NCBI GenBank assembly: GCA_964367905.1
Contig: CAYIZP010000018.1
Coordinates: forward strand, 1-53,150
Reading direction: 5' to 3'
DNA length: 53,150 nucleotides
Source of the DNA: CAUPWF01 sp964367905
GTDB taxonomy: Bacteria > Bacillota > Clostridia > Lachnospirales > Lachnospiraceae
Below are positions 34,578-43,253 of this stretch, one piece after another (positions within the stretch are counted from its first letter, which is position 1; every line of letters begins with the position of its first letter). The position numbers and the translations under genes were made by a program. Below the pieces are notes generated by a model. That model had not been told where the DNA came from. It ran no database searches and saw only the letters and a program-made list of their open reading frames with translations.

Positions 34578-34593
34578 TATCAGATATCTGATA
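34578..34593. promoter_or_regulatory. Operator-like dyad 1, ATCAG-N4-CTGAT (16-bp perfect palindrome)
   Basis: TATCAGATATCTGATA is a perfect 16-bp palindrome, located roughly 9 to 24 bases after the predicted transcription start of the sulfatase. A second copy of the half-sites is at 34690. Confidence 0.7.
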
Positions 34594-34608
34594 TATCTAG
34601 ATGGGTTT

Positions 34609-34638
34609 ATCATAACAAAAAAGTAGAAGGGTTGTCAA
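34609..34638 (-). promoter_or_regulatory. Promoter of the sulfatase-AraC operon
   Basis: On the minus strand a perfect TTGACA (34638-34633) and TATGAT (34614-34609) are 18 bases apart. The palindrome at 34578 lies just downstream, where a bound protein would block transcription. Confidence 0.7.
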
Positions 34639-34689
34639 TGAAGGGAAACATGGAAAAAACAAAGTATTTAATGGAAAAAACAACATTTT

Positions 34690-34703
34690 ATCAGAGTCCT
34701 GAT
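34690..34703. promoter_or_regulatory. Operator-like dyad 2, ATCAG-N4-CTGAT
   Basis: ATCAGAGTCCTGAT shares both half-sites, and the preceding TTTT, with the dyad at 34578. It abuts the -35 box of the GH2 promoter, a typical activator or repressor position. The two dyad centres are about 111 bases apart. Confidence 0.65.
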
Positions 34704-34731
34704 TGAATACACAGAGGTAATCTCCTATAAT
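34703..34731 (+). promoter_or_regulatory. Promoter of the GH2 beta-galactosidase-like gene
   Basis: TTGAAT at 34703-34708 and a perfect TATAAT at 34726-34731 are spaced by 17 bases, about 90 bases before the start codon. Confidence 0.75.
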
Positions 34732-34819
34732 TGAGTAGATAACAAATCGAAAAATAGTAAGGGATAGTGTAAAAACAGTATTTTTTCACACTGGTTTTGA
34801 GAAGGGAAAGGTTATTAAC

Positions 34820-37258
34820 ATGGTGGATTTTAATAAGGATTGGAAGTTTACACTTACCGACCAACAATATGGACACTTGCTGGATTTAGATGAGCAAGAA
34901 TTTGAATCTGTGGAGCTCCCACATGATTATAGTATTATGCAACCTTACAATCAGGAAGACGGGGATGGGTGTACTGGATATCTTGTAGGTGGTCTTGGAT
35001 GGTATCGCAAGAAGTTTGCTACTACGGAGGAGATGAAAGACAAGAAGGTGTTTCTTTGCTTTGATGGTATCTACAACCGTTCGAATATTTACTTCAATGA
35101 GGAGTTTTTGACGTTTCATCCATATGGATATTCTCCGTGTTTGTTGGATGTGACGGAGCATATGAATGATGGGGAAAATATCGTTGCAGTGCAGGTGGAT
35201 CATACAAGGTATGCGGATAGTCGATGGTATACAGGGTCGGGGATTTATAGAAAGGTAGCTCTACATGTGTTGCCAAAAACCTACATACCAGTGTGGGGAG
35301 CAAAGGTTTCGACAGAGATTGAGTCGGCGCAGAGTGCACAAGTTAAGGTGGAGTTTGAGGTTTGGAATGAAGCAGGGGCAAAGAACGTCGATGTTTGCGT
35401 GGAACTGATCAGTCCAGAAGGTGAAGTGGTTGCAACAGATAGCAAGAGCATAGAGATTCAAGATACATTTACATATGTGAATGAGTTTGAATTGAAGAAT
35501 CCTACGTTGTGGGGAATCTTTGAGGGAAATCAATATACTGCAAGGCTAAGCCTAGTTGACTCTGAGAAGACGATTCAGGAAAAGGAAGTGAAATTCGGGA
35601 TTCGTTATTTTGAATTCGATACAAATACAGGATTCTACTTAAATGGCAAAAACGAGTTAATCAAAGGTGTTTGCTTACATCACGACGCTGGCTTGGTAGG
35701 AACAGCGGTGCCTCTAGATGTGTGGAGAAGACGATTTGAAATACTGAAGGAGTGTGGATGTAATGCAATTCGTACCGCACACAATCCAGCATCTGAAGAT
35801 TTTCTATTGCTATGCGATGAGATGGGAATCCTAGTACAAGAAGAATTCTACGATGAATGGGATAATCCAAAGGACAAGCGTTACAATATGAAGGAGCAGA
35901 AGGTGGACTATATCACACGTGGGCATCATGAGTTCTTCAAGGACTATGCGAAGCAGGACTTGCAAGCGGTGATGAAGAGAGATATCAATCATCCAAGCAT
36001 TATTCAGTGGAGTATCGGGAATGAAATTGAGTGGACTTATCCAAAGTATACCATCGCAACGGGATATTTTGGAGCCAATGCCAACGGAAATTATTTCTGG
36101 GATGAACCACCTCTATCGGTGGAAGAAATCAGAGAAAAGGTAAGCAAGCTGCCACAAGAGACTTATGAAGTTGGTAAGACAGCGAAGAACCTTGCAGATT
36201 GGACGAGAGAAATCGATACCACACGACCAGTGATTGCCAACTGTATTCTGCCGAGTGCAAGTTATGAATCTGGATATACAGACGCTTTGGATATGGTAGG
36301 GTTCAGCTATCGACAAGTAGTTTATGAGAGATGTCATAAACATTACCCAAAGAAACCAATTATGGGAACAGAGAATCTGGCACAGTGGCATGAGTGGAAG
36401 CAAGTGTTAGATAAGCCGTATATTTCAGGAATCTTCTTGTGGACAGGGATTGATTATATCGGAGAGTCTGGCAATGTCGATGTATGGCCACGAAAAGCTA
36501 CAAAATCGGGACTTCTAGATGTGGCAGGATTTAAGAAGCCGTCTTATCATATGTTTAAGACATTGTGGAATGATGCACCAAGTATCTACATGGCAACACA
36601 GACGTTAGAAGATTCATTATATGAGTTGGATATGCAGTCGGAGTTGGTTGAAAAGGAAGGAAAGAGCTGGAAGAATCGCCTCTGGGTATGGCATGATGTG
36701 AATGAGCACTGGAACTACACTGGTGAGGAATCAGTAGTGGTAGAAGTATATTCTAATTGTGAGAGTGTGACCCTATATCTAGATGGGAAAGAAATCTCTA
36801 CGAAGAAGTTGGCAGATTTTGAAGATCGAATCTACAAATGGGTTCTTCCATATGCAGCGGGAGCGTTAAAGGCTATTGGTAAAATGGGAGAGGCAGAAGT
36901 TGTTACAGAGCTACAGACTTCGGGAGCGGCAGAGTGCGCTAAGATTTCAGCAGACAAAGATGTGTTGAGCTGTGAATATGATAGCGTAGCACATATTGAA
37001 CTAGACCTCATAGATGCGGATGGTAGATTGGTGAAAGACCAAGATGTTGAGGTAGAGTTTGAAGTGAGAGGAAATGTGCGGTTCTTTGGAGTGGATAACG
37101 GAGATGTTAGTTTTGTAGGGGATCACCAATCCAATAAAGTGGTTACATATCGTGGAAAGGCATTGCTTATTATAGGAGCAACAGAACCAGGAGAAATCGA
37201 GGTTGTAGCGAAGGTCGAAGGACAAGTGTCTAACCAAGTGAAGGTGATTGCAAAGTAA
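34820..37258 (+). CDS. GH2 beta-galactosidase-like enzyme with C-terminal Ig-like/DUF4982-type domains
   Basis: This is an 812-residue GH2 enzyme without a signal peptide. The N-terminal sugar-binding jelly roll contains ELPHDYSI, GLGWYRKKF and SGIYRKV. The barrel has GVCLHHDAGLVGTAVP and AIRTAHNPASEDFLLLCDEMGILV. The acid/base is Glu402 in WSIGNEIEW, and the nucleophile Glu518 lies in PIMGTENLAQW. The C-terminal 250 residues hold a DUF4982-like and an Ig-like (Big) domain (VEFEVRGNVRFFGVDNGDV). This architecture is shared with beta-galactosidases acting on agar- or porphyran-type oligosaccharides but also with other GH2 groups. Divergent sulfatase and downstream GH117-like genes support a sulfated galactan-like substrate, though that is inference. 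Confidence 0.87.
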   Translation: MVDFNKDWKFTLTDQQYGHLLDLDEQEFESVELPHDYSIMQPYNQEDGDGCTGYLVGGLGWYRKKFATTEEMKDKKVFLCFDGIYNRSNIYFNEEFLTFHPYGYSPCLLDVTEHMNDGENIVAVQVDHTRYADSRWYTGSGIYRKVALHVLPKTYIPVWGAKVSTEIESAQSAQVKVEFEVWNEAGAKNVDVCVELISPEGEVVATDSKSIEIQDTFTYVNEFELKNPTLWGIFEGNQYTARLSLVDSEKTIQEKEVKFGIRYFEFDTNTGFYLNGKNELIKGVCLHHDAGLVGTAVPLDVWRRRFEILKECGCNAIRTAHNPASEDFLLLCDEMGILVQEEFYDEWDNPKDKRYNMKEQKVDYITRGHHEFFKDYAKQDLQAVMKRDINHPSIIQWSIGNEIEWTYPKYTIATGYFGANANGNYFWDEPPLSVEEIREKVSKLPQETYEVGKTAKNLADWTREIDTTRPVIANCILPSASYESGYTDALDMVGFSYRQVVYERCHKHYPKKPIMGTENLAQWHEWKQVLDKPYISGIFLWTGIDYIGESGNVDVWPRKATKSGLLDVAGFKKPSYHMFKTLWNDAPSIYMATQTLEDSLYELDMQSELVEKEGKSWKNRLWVWHDVNEHWNYTGEESVVVEVYSNCESVTLYLDGKEISTKKLADFEDRIYKWVLPYAAGALKAIGKMGEAEVVTELQTSGAAECAKISADKDVLSCEYDSVAHIELDLIDADGRLVKDQDVEVEFEVRGNVRFFGVDNGDVSFVGDHQSNKVVTYRGKALLIIGATEPGEIEVVAKVEGQVSNQVKVIAK

Positions 37259-37266
37259 TAGGTATC

Positions 37267-37295
37267 TTGCATTTATAGATAGAATAGTATACAAT
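37267..37295 (+). promoter_or_regulatory. Promoter upstream of the third GH117-like gene
   Basis: TTGCAT at 37267-37272 and TACAAT at 37290-37295 are spaced by 17 bases, inside the 95-base gap after the GH2 gene. The -10 overlaps an inverted repeat (37287-37326). Confidence 0.5.
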
Positions 37296-37326
37296 AATTA
37301 CATTAAAATGGTGTGTAATTATATAC
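37287..37326. repeat. Inverted repeat overlapping the promoter of the GH117-like gene
   Basis: GTATA and TAATTAC on the left pair with GTAATTA and TATAC on the right, with a three-base bulge on the left and a 13-base loop. Overlap with the -10 region suggests an operator or a 5' leader hairpin. Confidence 0.45.
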
Positions 37327-37353
37327 CAAAATATAAAAAAGAGGAGATAAACA

Positions 37354-38454
37354 ATGGATAATGTAAAAATGAGTGCAGCGACTAAGAGAGCGATTGAGCG
37401 CGATTATTTTCAAAGTTCAGATTGGTTCTGCGACTTTACAGAATCAGAGATTGAAGGATTGGAGAGAGAAGAGGGAGTTCACAGAAGAGACCCGAGTAGT
37501 GTTATCTTAGTGGATGGTACATATTATGTATATTACTCAAAATCATATGGACCACATGTTGGATTTCATTCAGGAGATTTGAGTGCGAAGGTATTCCCTT
37601 GGGATTATACTGAAATCTGGTATGCAACATCGAAGGATGGATACAAGTGGGAAGAACAAGGCGTTGCAGTGAAGAGGGGCGAGCCAGGAAGCTATGATGC
37701 AAGAAGTGTATTCACTCCTGAAGTAATGAAGTACAATGGAGATATCTATATTGTATATCAAACAGTAGAAGATCCATATGTAAATAGAGTGTTTGAGAAC
37801 ATTGCGATCGCAAAATCAAGTTCTCCATGCGGACCATTTGAGAAATCGCCAGCACCAATCCTTTGCCCGACAGGAGATGGAGAGTGGTTAGGAGAAGAAG
37901 ACAATCGTTTTGCTGTTAAGAAAAAGGGTGGATTCGATAGTCACAAAGTACATGATCCATTATTGTTCCACTACAAGGACAAGTTTTACTTATATTATAA
38001 AGGCGAGCCTATGGGAGAAGAAGTATACATGGGTGGTCGTGAGACAAAATGGGGTGTTGCAATTGCAGATGACATCATGGGACCATATGTGAGAAGTGAG
38101 TACAACCCAATCACAAACAGTGGACATGAGACATGCCTATGGCAATACGATGGAGGAATGGCTGCATTCCTAAGAACAGATGGAGTAGAGAAGAACACGC
38201 TTCAATATGCAGAAGATGGAATTAACTTTGAGATTAAGTCTGTAATCAAGGCTGGACCAGAAGCATCAGGCCCATTCCGTTCAGATGATCCAATCTCAGA
38301 TCCATTAGATGGAATGAAGTGGGGATTGAGCCATAATGTAGATGGTGACTGGGGATATATCATTCGTTTTGATATGAACACAACTCAAAGAGATATCTTC
38401 AAGCGTAGAGCAATGTATGAAGCTAATACATTCCAGTGGGGAAAATCAGAATAA
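37354..38454 (+). CDS. GH117-like beta-propeller glycosidase, third copy
   Basis: This 366-residue protein belongs to the same family as the pair at 9745 and 10974 but is shorter at the N-terminus and more distant. It has GVHRRDPSSVILVDGTYYVYY, EIWYATSKDGYKWEEQG, SVFTPEVMKYNGDIYIVYQ, DSHKVHDPLLFHYKDKFYLYYKGEPMG and NSGHETCLWQY with His258. The DSHKVHDP and YYKGEPMG segments look closer to typical GH117 proteins than do the other two copies. There is no signal peptide, so it is cytosolic. The RBS AGAGGAG precedes ATG 37354. Paired with GH2 and sulfatase it would trim exposed ends of a sulfated oligosaccharide. Confidence 0.8.
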   Translation: MDNVKMSAATKRAIERDYFQSSDWFCDFTESEIEGLEREEGVHRRDPSSVILVDGTYYVYYSKSYGPHVGFHSGDLSAKVFPWDYTEIWYATSKDGYKWEEQGVAVKRGEPGSYDARSVFTPEVMKYNGDIYIVYQTVEDPYVNRVFENIAIAKSSSPCGPFEKSPAPILCPTGDGEWLGEEDNRFAVKKKGGFDSHKVHDPLLFHYKDKFYLYYKGEPMGEEVYMGGRETKWGVAIADDIMGPYVRSEYNPITNSGHETCLWQYDGGMAAFLRTDGVEKNTLQYAEDGINFEIKSVIKAGPEASGPFRSDDPISDPLDGMKWGLSHNVDGDWGYIIRFDMNTTQRDIFKRRAMYEANTFQWGKSE

Positions 38455-38464
38455 TACCGAACAG

Positions 38465-38511
38465 AGGGGCGGGGGTAGGGTGAAGCTTTGCTTCATATCT
38501 CCCCCGTCCCT
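38465..38511. repeat. Palindromic element, GGGCGGGGG...CCCCCGTCCC type
   Basis: GGGGCGGGGGTAGGGTGAAGC pairs imperfectly with GCTTCATATCTCCCCCGTCCC across a TTT loop. It lies between the GH117-like gene and the sensor kinase and is likely a terminator; no long T tract follows. Confidence 0.65.
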
Positions 38512-38528
38512 AACTAGAAGGGATACAC

Positions 38529-40298
38529 ATGAAGAAGAAACGATTTGGATTAAAACTGTATTTCTATAATTTAATTATGGTCGCCCTCCTTGTTGGGGGC
38601 TTTTTCGCCGTGTTTATCTGGTATTATATTGACAATCAAAATACAGAGGTTTCACGAAGTTTGGATGAGGCGATTCGAACAAGTGAGGAGAATTTGGAGG
38701 AGGCAATTTCTGACCTAGATGAGATTGCTCTGCAGTTAAGTACAAATCCAAACCTGGTCTCTGTTATGAAGGAAATACCAGAATCTAAAGAGGAAAATTA
38801 TTTTCAGACACATCTGATTGAGGCGGCAACGGTGTATGAATTGTTATGGTCATACATCTTGGATTTGGAAGATGTGTCGGGAGTTAGTATATATAACAAG
38901 CAAGGCGATTTTATTTTCGCTGGTGCTACAGAGGAACAAGCGTTATTGGAACGCGATGAAGCCTTTATGGAAGAATTAGATGTTCAGTTTCGCAAACCGA
39001 GGACGAACCGAATATTTATCAATGAGCTACAAGAAGATGGGGAGAGAAGAAGCGTATCAGTTGTGCGAGAAATCAATGACACCTTTTTGGTAGATAATAT
39101 TGGGATTGGGTATGTTGAAGTTTATCTAGAGGGAAGTTCTCTAGAAGAAAAAATTGATGTGTCCGATGAAAATTCTATTATAGTCCTCTATGAGAGTACC
39201 GAAGAAAATGTGATCGGTACGAATTTAAAGGATTATGTGGAAAATACAAAATGGAAGTACCAGGACTTGATCCAGGATCTAGAACTTGAGGCAGCTTATC
39301 AGAAGCAGGGGGAGCTTGAGAATCTAGGAATTGGGGTGGTTGCGCTGCAGGATTCCACGGAACAGACAAGGTTTATTATGAATATCATACTCTTGGGATT
39401 GGTATTAAGTTTTTGGTTGATTCTTAGTATGGCATGGATACAGAAGAAGGTGGTAGATAGTTTGACCCAACCATTGATGAATCTCTGTCAAAATGTGCAA
39501 TATGGAGAAGAGGAGCAGGAGGATCAGAGGGAGCTGGTGCAATCGGATATTTATGAAATCGAGGTACTATCCACAGCATTTGACGATATGGTGAGTCGAC
39601 TTGAGAAGAGTATGCAAAAGGAGATTAGCAGCAGGACGAGTCAGATTAAAACACAGCTCTATGCATTACAGGCGCAAATGAATCCCCATTTTATTCATAA
39701 CACCATTGCAATTATTCAGTCCTATGCAATTGAGGAAGATTATGATACAATCATGAATATTTGTGGTTCATTATCAGATCTCATTCGATACAATACGAAG
39801 ATGATGAATAATAAGATTGCGATGCGAGAGGAAATTGAACACATAGAGAATTATATGTCATTGGTAAAACTAAGATACGAGGACCATGTACAATATTCAG
39901 TTGTGATGCCTGAAGAATTGAAACAGGTACAGATGCCATGCTTTATGTTACAACCACTCGTGGAAAACAGCTTGAATCACGGATTGAAGAATAAACCATT
40001 TCCTTGGGGAATTAGTATTCGTTGTGCACAGCATAAAGATGGTTGGACCATTGAAATCAAGGATAATGGATGTGGAATGGCAGTAGAAGAAATAGAGCAA
40101 GTCTCTGCATTCAAGAGTAATTTGATCACATCTGATCGTTCAACCCTATTAGAGGATAATGAATGGAGAATCGGTGGATTGACAATGAAGAATGTTATGA
40201 CGAGGTTGTATTTGGAATATGAAGATGCCATGATATTTGAGATAGAAAGTAGGGAAGGTGAATACACCCTAATTAGAATAGGAGGAAGCTTATCATGA
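38529..40298 (+). CDS. Sensor histidine kinase (YesM/LytS-type His_kinase)
   Basis: This 589-residue membrane kinase has TM1 at about residues 11-31, an extracellular sensor region to about 278, TM2 at about 279-302 (IILLGLVLSFWLILSMAW), a HAMP-like segment, then the dimerisation/phospho-acceptor motif QMNPHFIHNTIAIIQ with His387. The family usually reads NPHFLYNTL. The ATPase domain has ENSLNHGLKNKP, KDNGCGM and GGLTMKNVMTRL. It ends four bases inside the response regulator gene, so the pair is co-translated. RBS AAGGGA before ATG 38529. Confidence 0.93.
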   Translation: MKKKRFGLKLYFYNLIMVALLVGGFFAVFIWYYIDNQNTEVSRSLDEAIRTSEENLEEAISDLDEIALQLSTNPNLVSVMKEIPESKEENYFQTHLIEAATVYELLWSYILDLEDVSGVSIYNKQGDFIFAGATEEQALLERDEAFMEELDVQFRKPRTNRIFINELQEDGERRSVSVVREINDTFLVDNIGIGYVEVYLEGSSLEEKIDVSDENSIIVLYESTEENVIGTNLKDYVENTKWKYQDLIQDLELEAAYQKQGELENLGIGVVALQDSTEQTRFIMNIILLGLVLSFWLILSMAWIQKKVVDSLTQPLMNLCQNVQYGEEEQEDQRELVQSDIYEIEVLSTAFDDMVSRLEKSMQKEISSRTSQIKTQLYALQAQMNPHFIHNTIAIIQSYAIEEDYDTIMNICGSLSDLIRYNTKMMNNKIAMREEIEHIENYMSLVKLRYEDHVQYSVVMPEELKQVQMPCFMLQPLVENSLNHGLKNKPFPWGISIRCAQHKDGWTIEIKDNGCGMAVEEIEQVSAFKSNLITSDRSTLLEDNEWRIGGLTMKNVMTRLYLEYEDAMIFEIESREGEYTLIRIGGSLS

Positions 40299-41773
40299 TT
40301 CGTGTGTTAGTGGTAGAGGATGAGTTACCGATTTTAAGGAGTACCTGTACCTTGATCGAGAGAATTAATCCAGAGTTTAAGGTGCTATATCGTGCAACAA
40401 ATGGAAAAGAAGCATTAGAAATTATTGAGAATAATAAGGTTGAATTTATTATGCTAGATATTCACATGCCGATTATGAATGGGGTAAAAGTTTTACAGGC
40501 TATGAGTGAGAAGAAGATAAATATTCCATCGGTAGTGCTGAGTGGATACCAAGATTTTTCCTATGTGAGGGAGGCTCTACGCTATGGGGCAGTGGATTAT
40601 ATTCTAAAGCCACTGAAAAAAGATGTTCTCGAGGAAACATTGAAGGAAGTGGAGAAAACAATCTGGAAGAGAAACTCTCATACATTGGAACAAAAGGAAC
40701 AGTATGTTGACATAGCAGGTGTGGAGAATGAACTAAATTATGAATTGGTTCTATTTGTTTTCGGTGCTTTTATGAGTAATTATGAAGAAGGAAACTTGCA
40801 ATTAGAGGTAGAGTACTGGGATGAATTTTTAGAGAAATATCTAGAGCGAAAATTATCCAATGAACACTATTGGAGTATCCCAGGACAATACAAGAATGAG
40901 AAGCTAGTGGTGTTTCGAAAGCTAGGAAACCGAACAGAACAGCTGATGAAGTCGCTTCAAGACGAAATATCGATGCAGGAGGAGTTGAGAAAGCCGATTA
41001 CCATTGTATTGAGTGAGAAGGAGCATAACCATGATTCTATCTATCAGGGCAATCAGGAATTACATCTTCTAGCAAAAGAGGTTATGTTGTTGGGAACGGG
41101 TCAACTCTGTCAATCCAATATGGAAGAAGAGAAACGAAAGAATCGAGAGCAGGTAAATCAGAGCAATAAGATCATTGCCGATGTCAATTATGCAGAGCAG
41201 ATTATGCCTACCATACAAAATGCATTGGAAAGAATAGAAAATAGAAGTGTAATTATTGAACTTTTGAAATCAGGTTTCTGGAAGTATTCGGAGTTGTTTA
41301 AGGGGAATTATTCTTACGCAGAATTAGAAGAAGAATTGGTTCGTATCTTAGAGAATTCTTATAGTAAATCTGACCTCTATGAGAAATTGGAGAAATTAGT
41401 TGTTAGTGACTTCTACAAAGAAGATATCAATACCAATAACAAGTCAAAGTTGGCACTGCAGATGAGGGAATATATGGATGACAATTATCGGTTTGCGATT
41501 AATAACAATACGCTGTCAGAAAGTTTTGGCTATGTACCAGCCCACTTGAGAGAAATCTTTAGAAAGCAGTATGAGGTATCTCCAATGGAGTATTTGCAGG
41601 AGATTCGCCTGAAGAAGAGTAAGGAATTGTTAGATGAGAACTGGGAGATTACGCTAAAAGAGATTGCGGATATGGTTGGGTTCAATGATTCGCTGTATTT
41701 TTCGAAGGTATTTCGCAAACATATGGGAATGTCACCGTCTCAGTATCGAAAGAGGAGCAAGATAAATGCGTAA
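40295..41773 (+). CDS. Response regulator, REC plus AraC-type HTH (YesN-like)
   Basis: This 492-residue protein has a receiver domain with acidic pocket VVEDE, phosphoacceptor Asp55 in MLDIHMPIMNG and Lys in ILKPLKKD. The C-terminal AraC domain has NTLSESFGYVPAHLREIFRK and LKEIADMVGFNDSLYFSKVFRKHMG. It is the cognate partner of the preceding kinase (four-base overlap) and overlaps the membrane-anchored binding protein gene by eight bases. It is likely to regulate the downstream transporter and glycosidase genes. Confidence 0.94.
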   Translation: MIRVLVVEDELPILRSTCTLIERINPEFKVLYRATNGKEALEIIENNKVEFIMLDIHMPIMNGVKVLQAMSEKKINIPSVVLSGYQDFSYVREALRYGAVDYILKPLKKDVLEETLKEVEKTIWKRNSHTLEQKEQYVDIAGVENELNYELVLFVFGAFMSNYEEGNLQLEVEYWDEFLEKYLERKLSNEHYWSIPGQYKNEKLVVFRKLGNRTEQLMKSLQDEISMQEELRKPITIVLSEKEHNHDSIYQGNQELHLLAKEVMLLGTGQLCQSNMEEEKRKNREQVNQSNKIIADVNYAEQIMPTIQNALERIENRSVIIELLKSGFWKYSELFKGNYSYAELEEELVRILENSYSKSDLYEKLEKLVVSDFYKEDINTNNKSKLALQMREYMDDNYRFAINNNTLSESFGYVPAHLREIFRKQYEVSPMEYLQEIRLKKSKELLDENWEITLKEIADMVGFNDSLYFSKVFRKHMGMSPSQYRKRSKINA

Positions 41774-43100
41774 TAATTCAATTGCACGGAAAATAGGAAT
41801 TGTATTGCTACTTGTAGGGGCGCTCTTATTGACTGGATATGTAATCTGGGAGATGTATTATGGTTCGGCAGAAGGTGGGGAAGTAGTAGACGAAGTGGAT
41901 GAGGAAATCGTTACGATGGTGGTGCAAGAGTCCCACTATTATCTCGGGCTAGAGAGAATGATTAAGAAACTCTATGTAGAAGAGGAAATTCGCGTAGAGG
42001 TAGAGGTGATTCCAGACGAGCAGGCGGATAGTATCATTCGAATGAAGGTGAATGCAGGAGCGGTTCCAGATATTTTGGACTACAATATTCCTGCCGTCTA
42101 TGGTCTTCTTAATCCCCCAGTATATCTAGAGAATCTATCGGAAGAGCCTTGGGTGCGCGAGTTGAAGAATCCCAATAATGTTACCTATGAGAATGGGAAG
42201 ACTTATGCGTTTCCACTACAAGAAGGGTCTGGTCTTGGGGGAGTCATCTATAATGAAACCCTATTTGAGGAGTTGGGGCTGAAGAAACCCACGACGGAAG
42301 AAGAGTTTCACTTATTGTGTGATCGGTTATTGGAAGAGGGAGTTACACCGATTCTCCTATGTGGAGACAAAGAAATTCCGCAGAAGTGGATGGAATATGG
42401 GCTTTCGCTAGCTTTTGAGAGTATCGATGTCAATGAAGAGATGGCAGAAAGCATCGTAAGTGGAGAGAAGAAATTAGAAGATTATCCAGAGTATGAAATT
42501 GTAATCGATGAATATCTGCAGATGTTTGAACTAGGTTATGTTAACGAGGACTATCTCAGTATTGACTATGAGACCATGATTGAGTATTTTAGTGAGTCCA
42601 AGGGAGCTATGATTGCAGGAGATTTTAATCTAGTTTCGGATTTGGAGCTTGCGAATCAGGATATGAAGATTGATATGTTTCCGATTCCATTTGAATACAA
42701 TGAGCTGAGACGGATGGCAATCCCGACGACAGCTATGGGATGCGTGGTGTTCAAAGATGGTGAGAACAAAGAGGTGGCCAAGCAGGTGCTGGAACTTTGG
42801 TCTACACCAGAATATTTGGAACTATGGTTTATGGATCAGGCGGGAATGCCAGCATTCTATGATGTAGAGAGTATATCCTTGGATGCGGAATTGTTGAACT
42901 ATTATTATGGTTATCTGAGACAGAGCCAGAGACTGGATAGCGTGAATAATTATATGCTGCCACTATATGATCTACAGACGACGAAATTGTGGTTTTATTA
43001 TATGGAAGCACCTCGTCTAAATCAAAGTGCAGCGGATATCCTAAACATGTTTCAACAAGAGATCGATGAGTATATAGAAGGAAGAGAAGTCCCCGAGTAA
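41766..43100 (+). CDS. Membrane-anchored solute-binding protein, probable accessory sensor
   Basis: This 444-residue protein has one N-terminal membrane helix (RKIGIVLLLVGALLLTGYVIW, residues 8-28) and no lipobox cysteine, so it stays anchored by the helix facing outward. The rest is a family 1 solute-binding fold with VEVIPDEQADSIIRMKVNAGAVPDIL and YAFPLQEGSGLGGVIYNETLFEELG. Its gene overlaps the response regulator gene by eight bases and a terminator follows its stop, so it belongs to the kinase/regulator operon rather than the transporter operon. I infer a three-component sensing system in which this protein presents sugar to the kinase. RBS GAGGAG. Confidence 0.8.
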   Translation: MRNNSIARKIGIVLLLVGALLLTGYVIWEMYYGSAEGGEVVDEVDEEIVTMVVQESHYYLGLERMIKKLYVEEEIRVEVEVIPDEQADSIIRMKVNAGAVPDILDYNIPAVYGLLNPPVYLENLSEEPWVRELKNPNNVTYENGKTYAFPLQEGSGLGGVIYNETLFEELGLKKPTTEEEFHLLCDRLLEEGVTPILLCGDKEIPQKWMEYGLSLAFESIDVNEEMAESIVSGEKKLEDYPEYEIVIDEYLQMFELGYVNEDYLSIDYETMIEYFSESKGAMIAGDFNLVSDLELANQDMKIDMFPIPFEYNELRRMAIPTTAMGCVVFKDGENKEVAKQVLELWSTPEYLELWFMDQAGMPAFYDVESISLDAELLNYYYGYLRQSQRLDSVNNYMLPLYDLQTTKLWFYYMEAPRLNQSAADILNMFQQEIDEYIEGREVPE

Positions 43101-43114
43101 TTTGGGGATTTTTT
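43090..43114 (+). terminator. Rho-independent terminator ending the sensor operon
   Basis: TCCCC at 43090-43094 pairs with GGGGA at 43104-43108, followed by six Ts at 43109-43114. The stop codon of the binding protein gene lies in the loop. Confidence 0.75.
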
Positions 43115-43158
43115 GTGCAATAGAAAATGTACTCTTATGTATTTTCCATATTTTTATG

Positions 43159-43170
43159 TGGAATATTCCA
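43159..43170. promoter_or_regulatory. 12-bp palindrome TGGAATATTCCA upstream of the transporter operon
   Basis: It is a perfect palindrome 84 bases before the start codon. A candidate -10 TAAAAT lies at about 43174-43179, eight bases after it. It is operator-like; no binding protein is known. Confidence 0.45.
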
Positions 43171-43253
43171 TGTGTAAAATGTGTGAACTTTAGTAGAATA
43201 GCAGACAAGGAAGCAGTGAAATTCTTGTTTGCCAGTAATTGAGGAGAATGACA

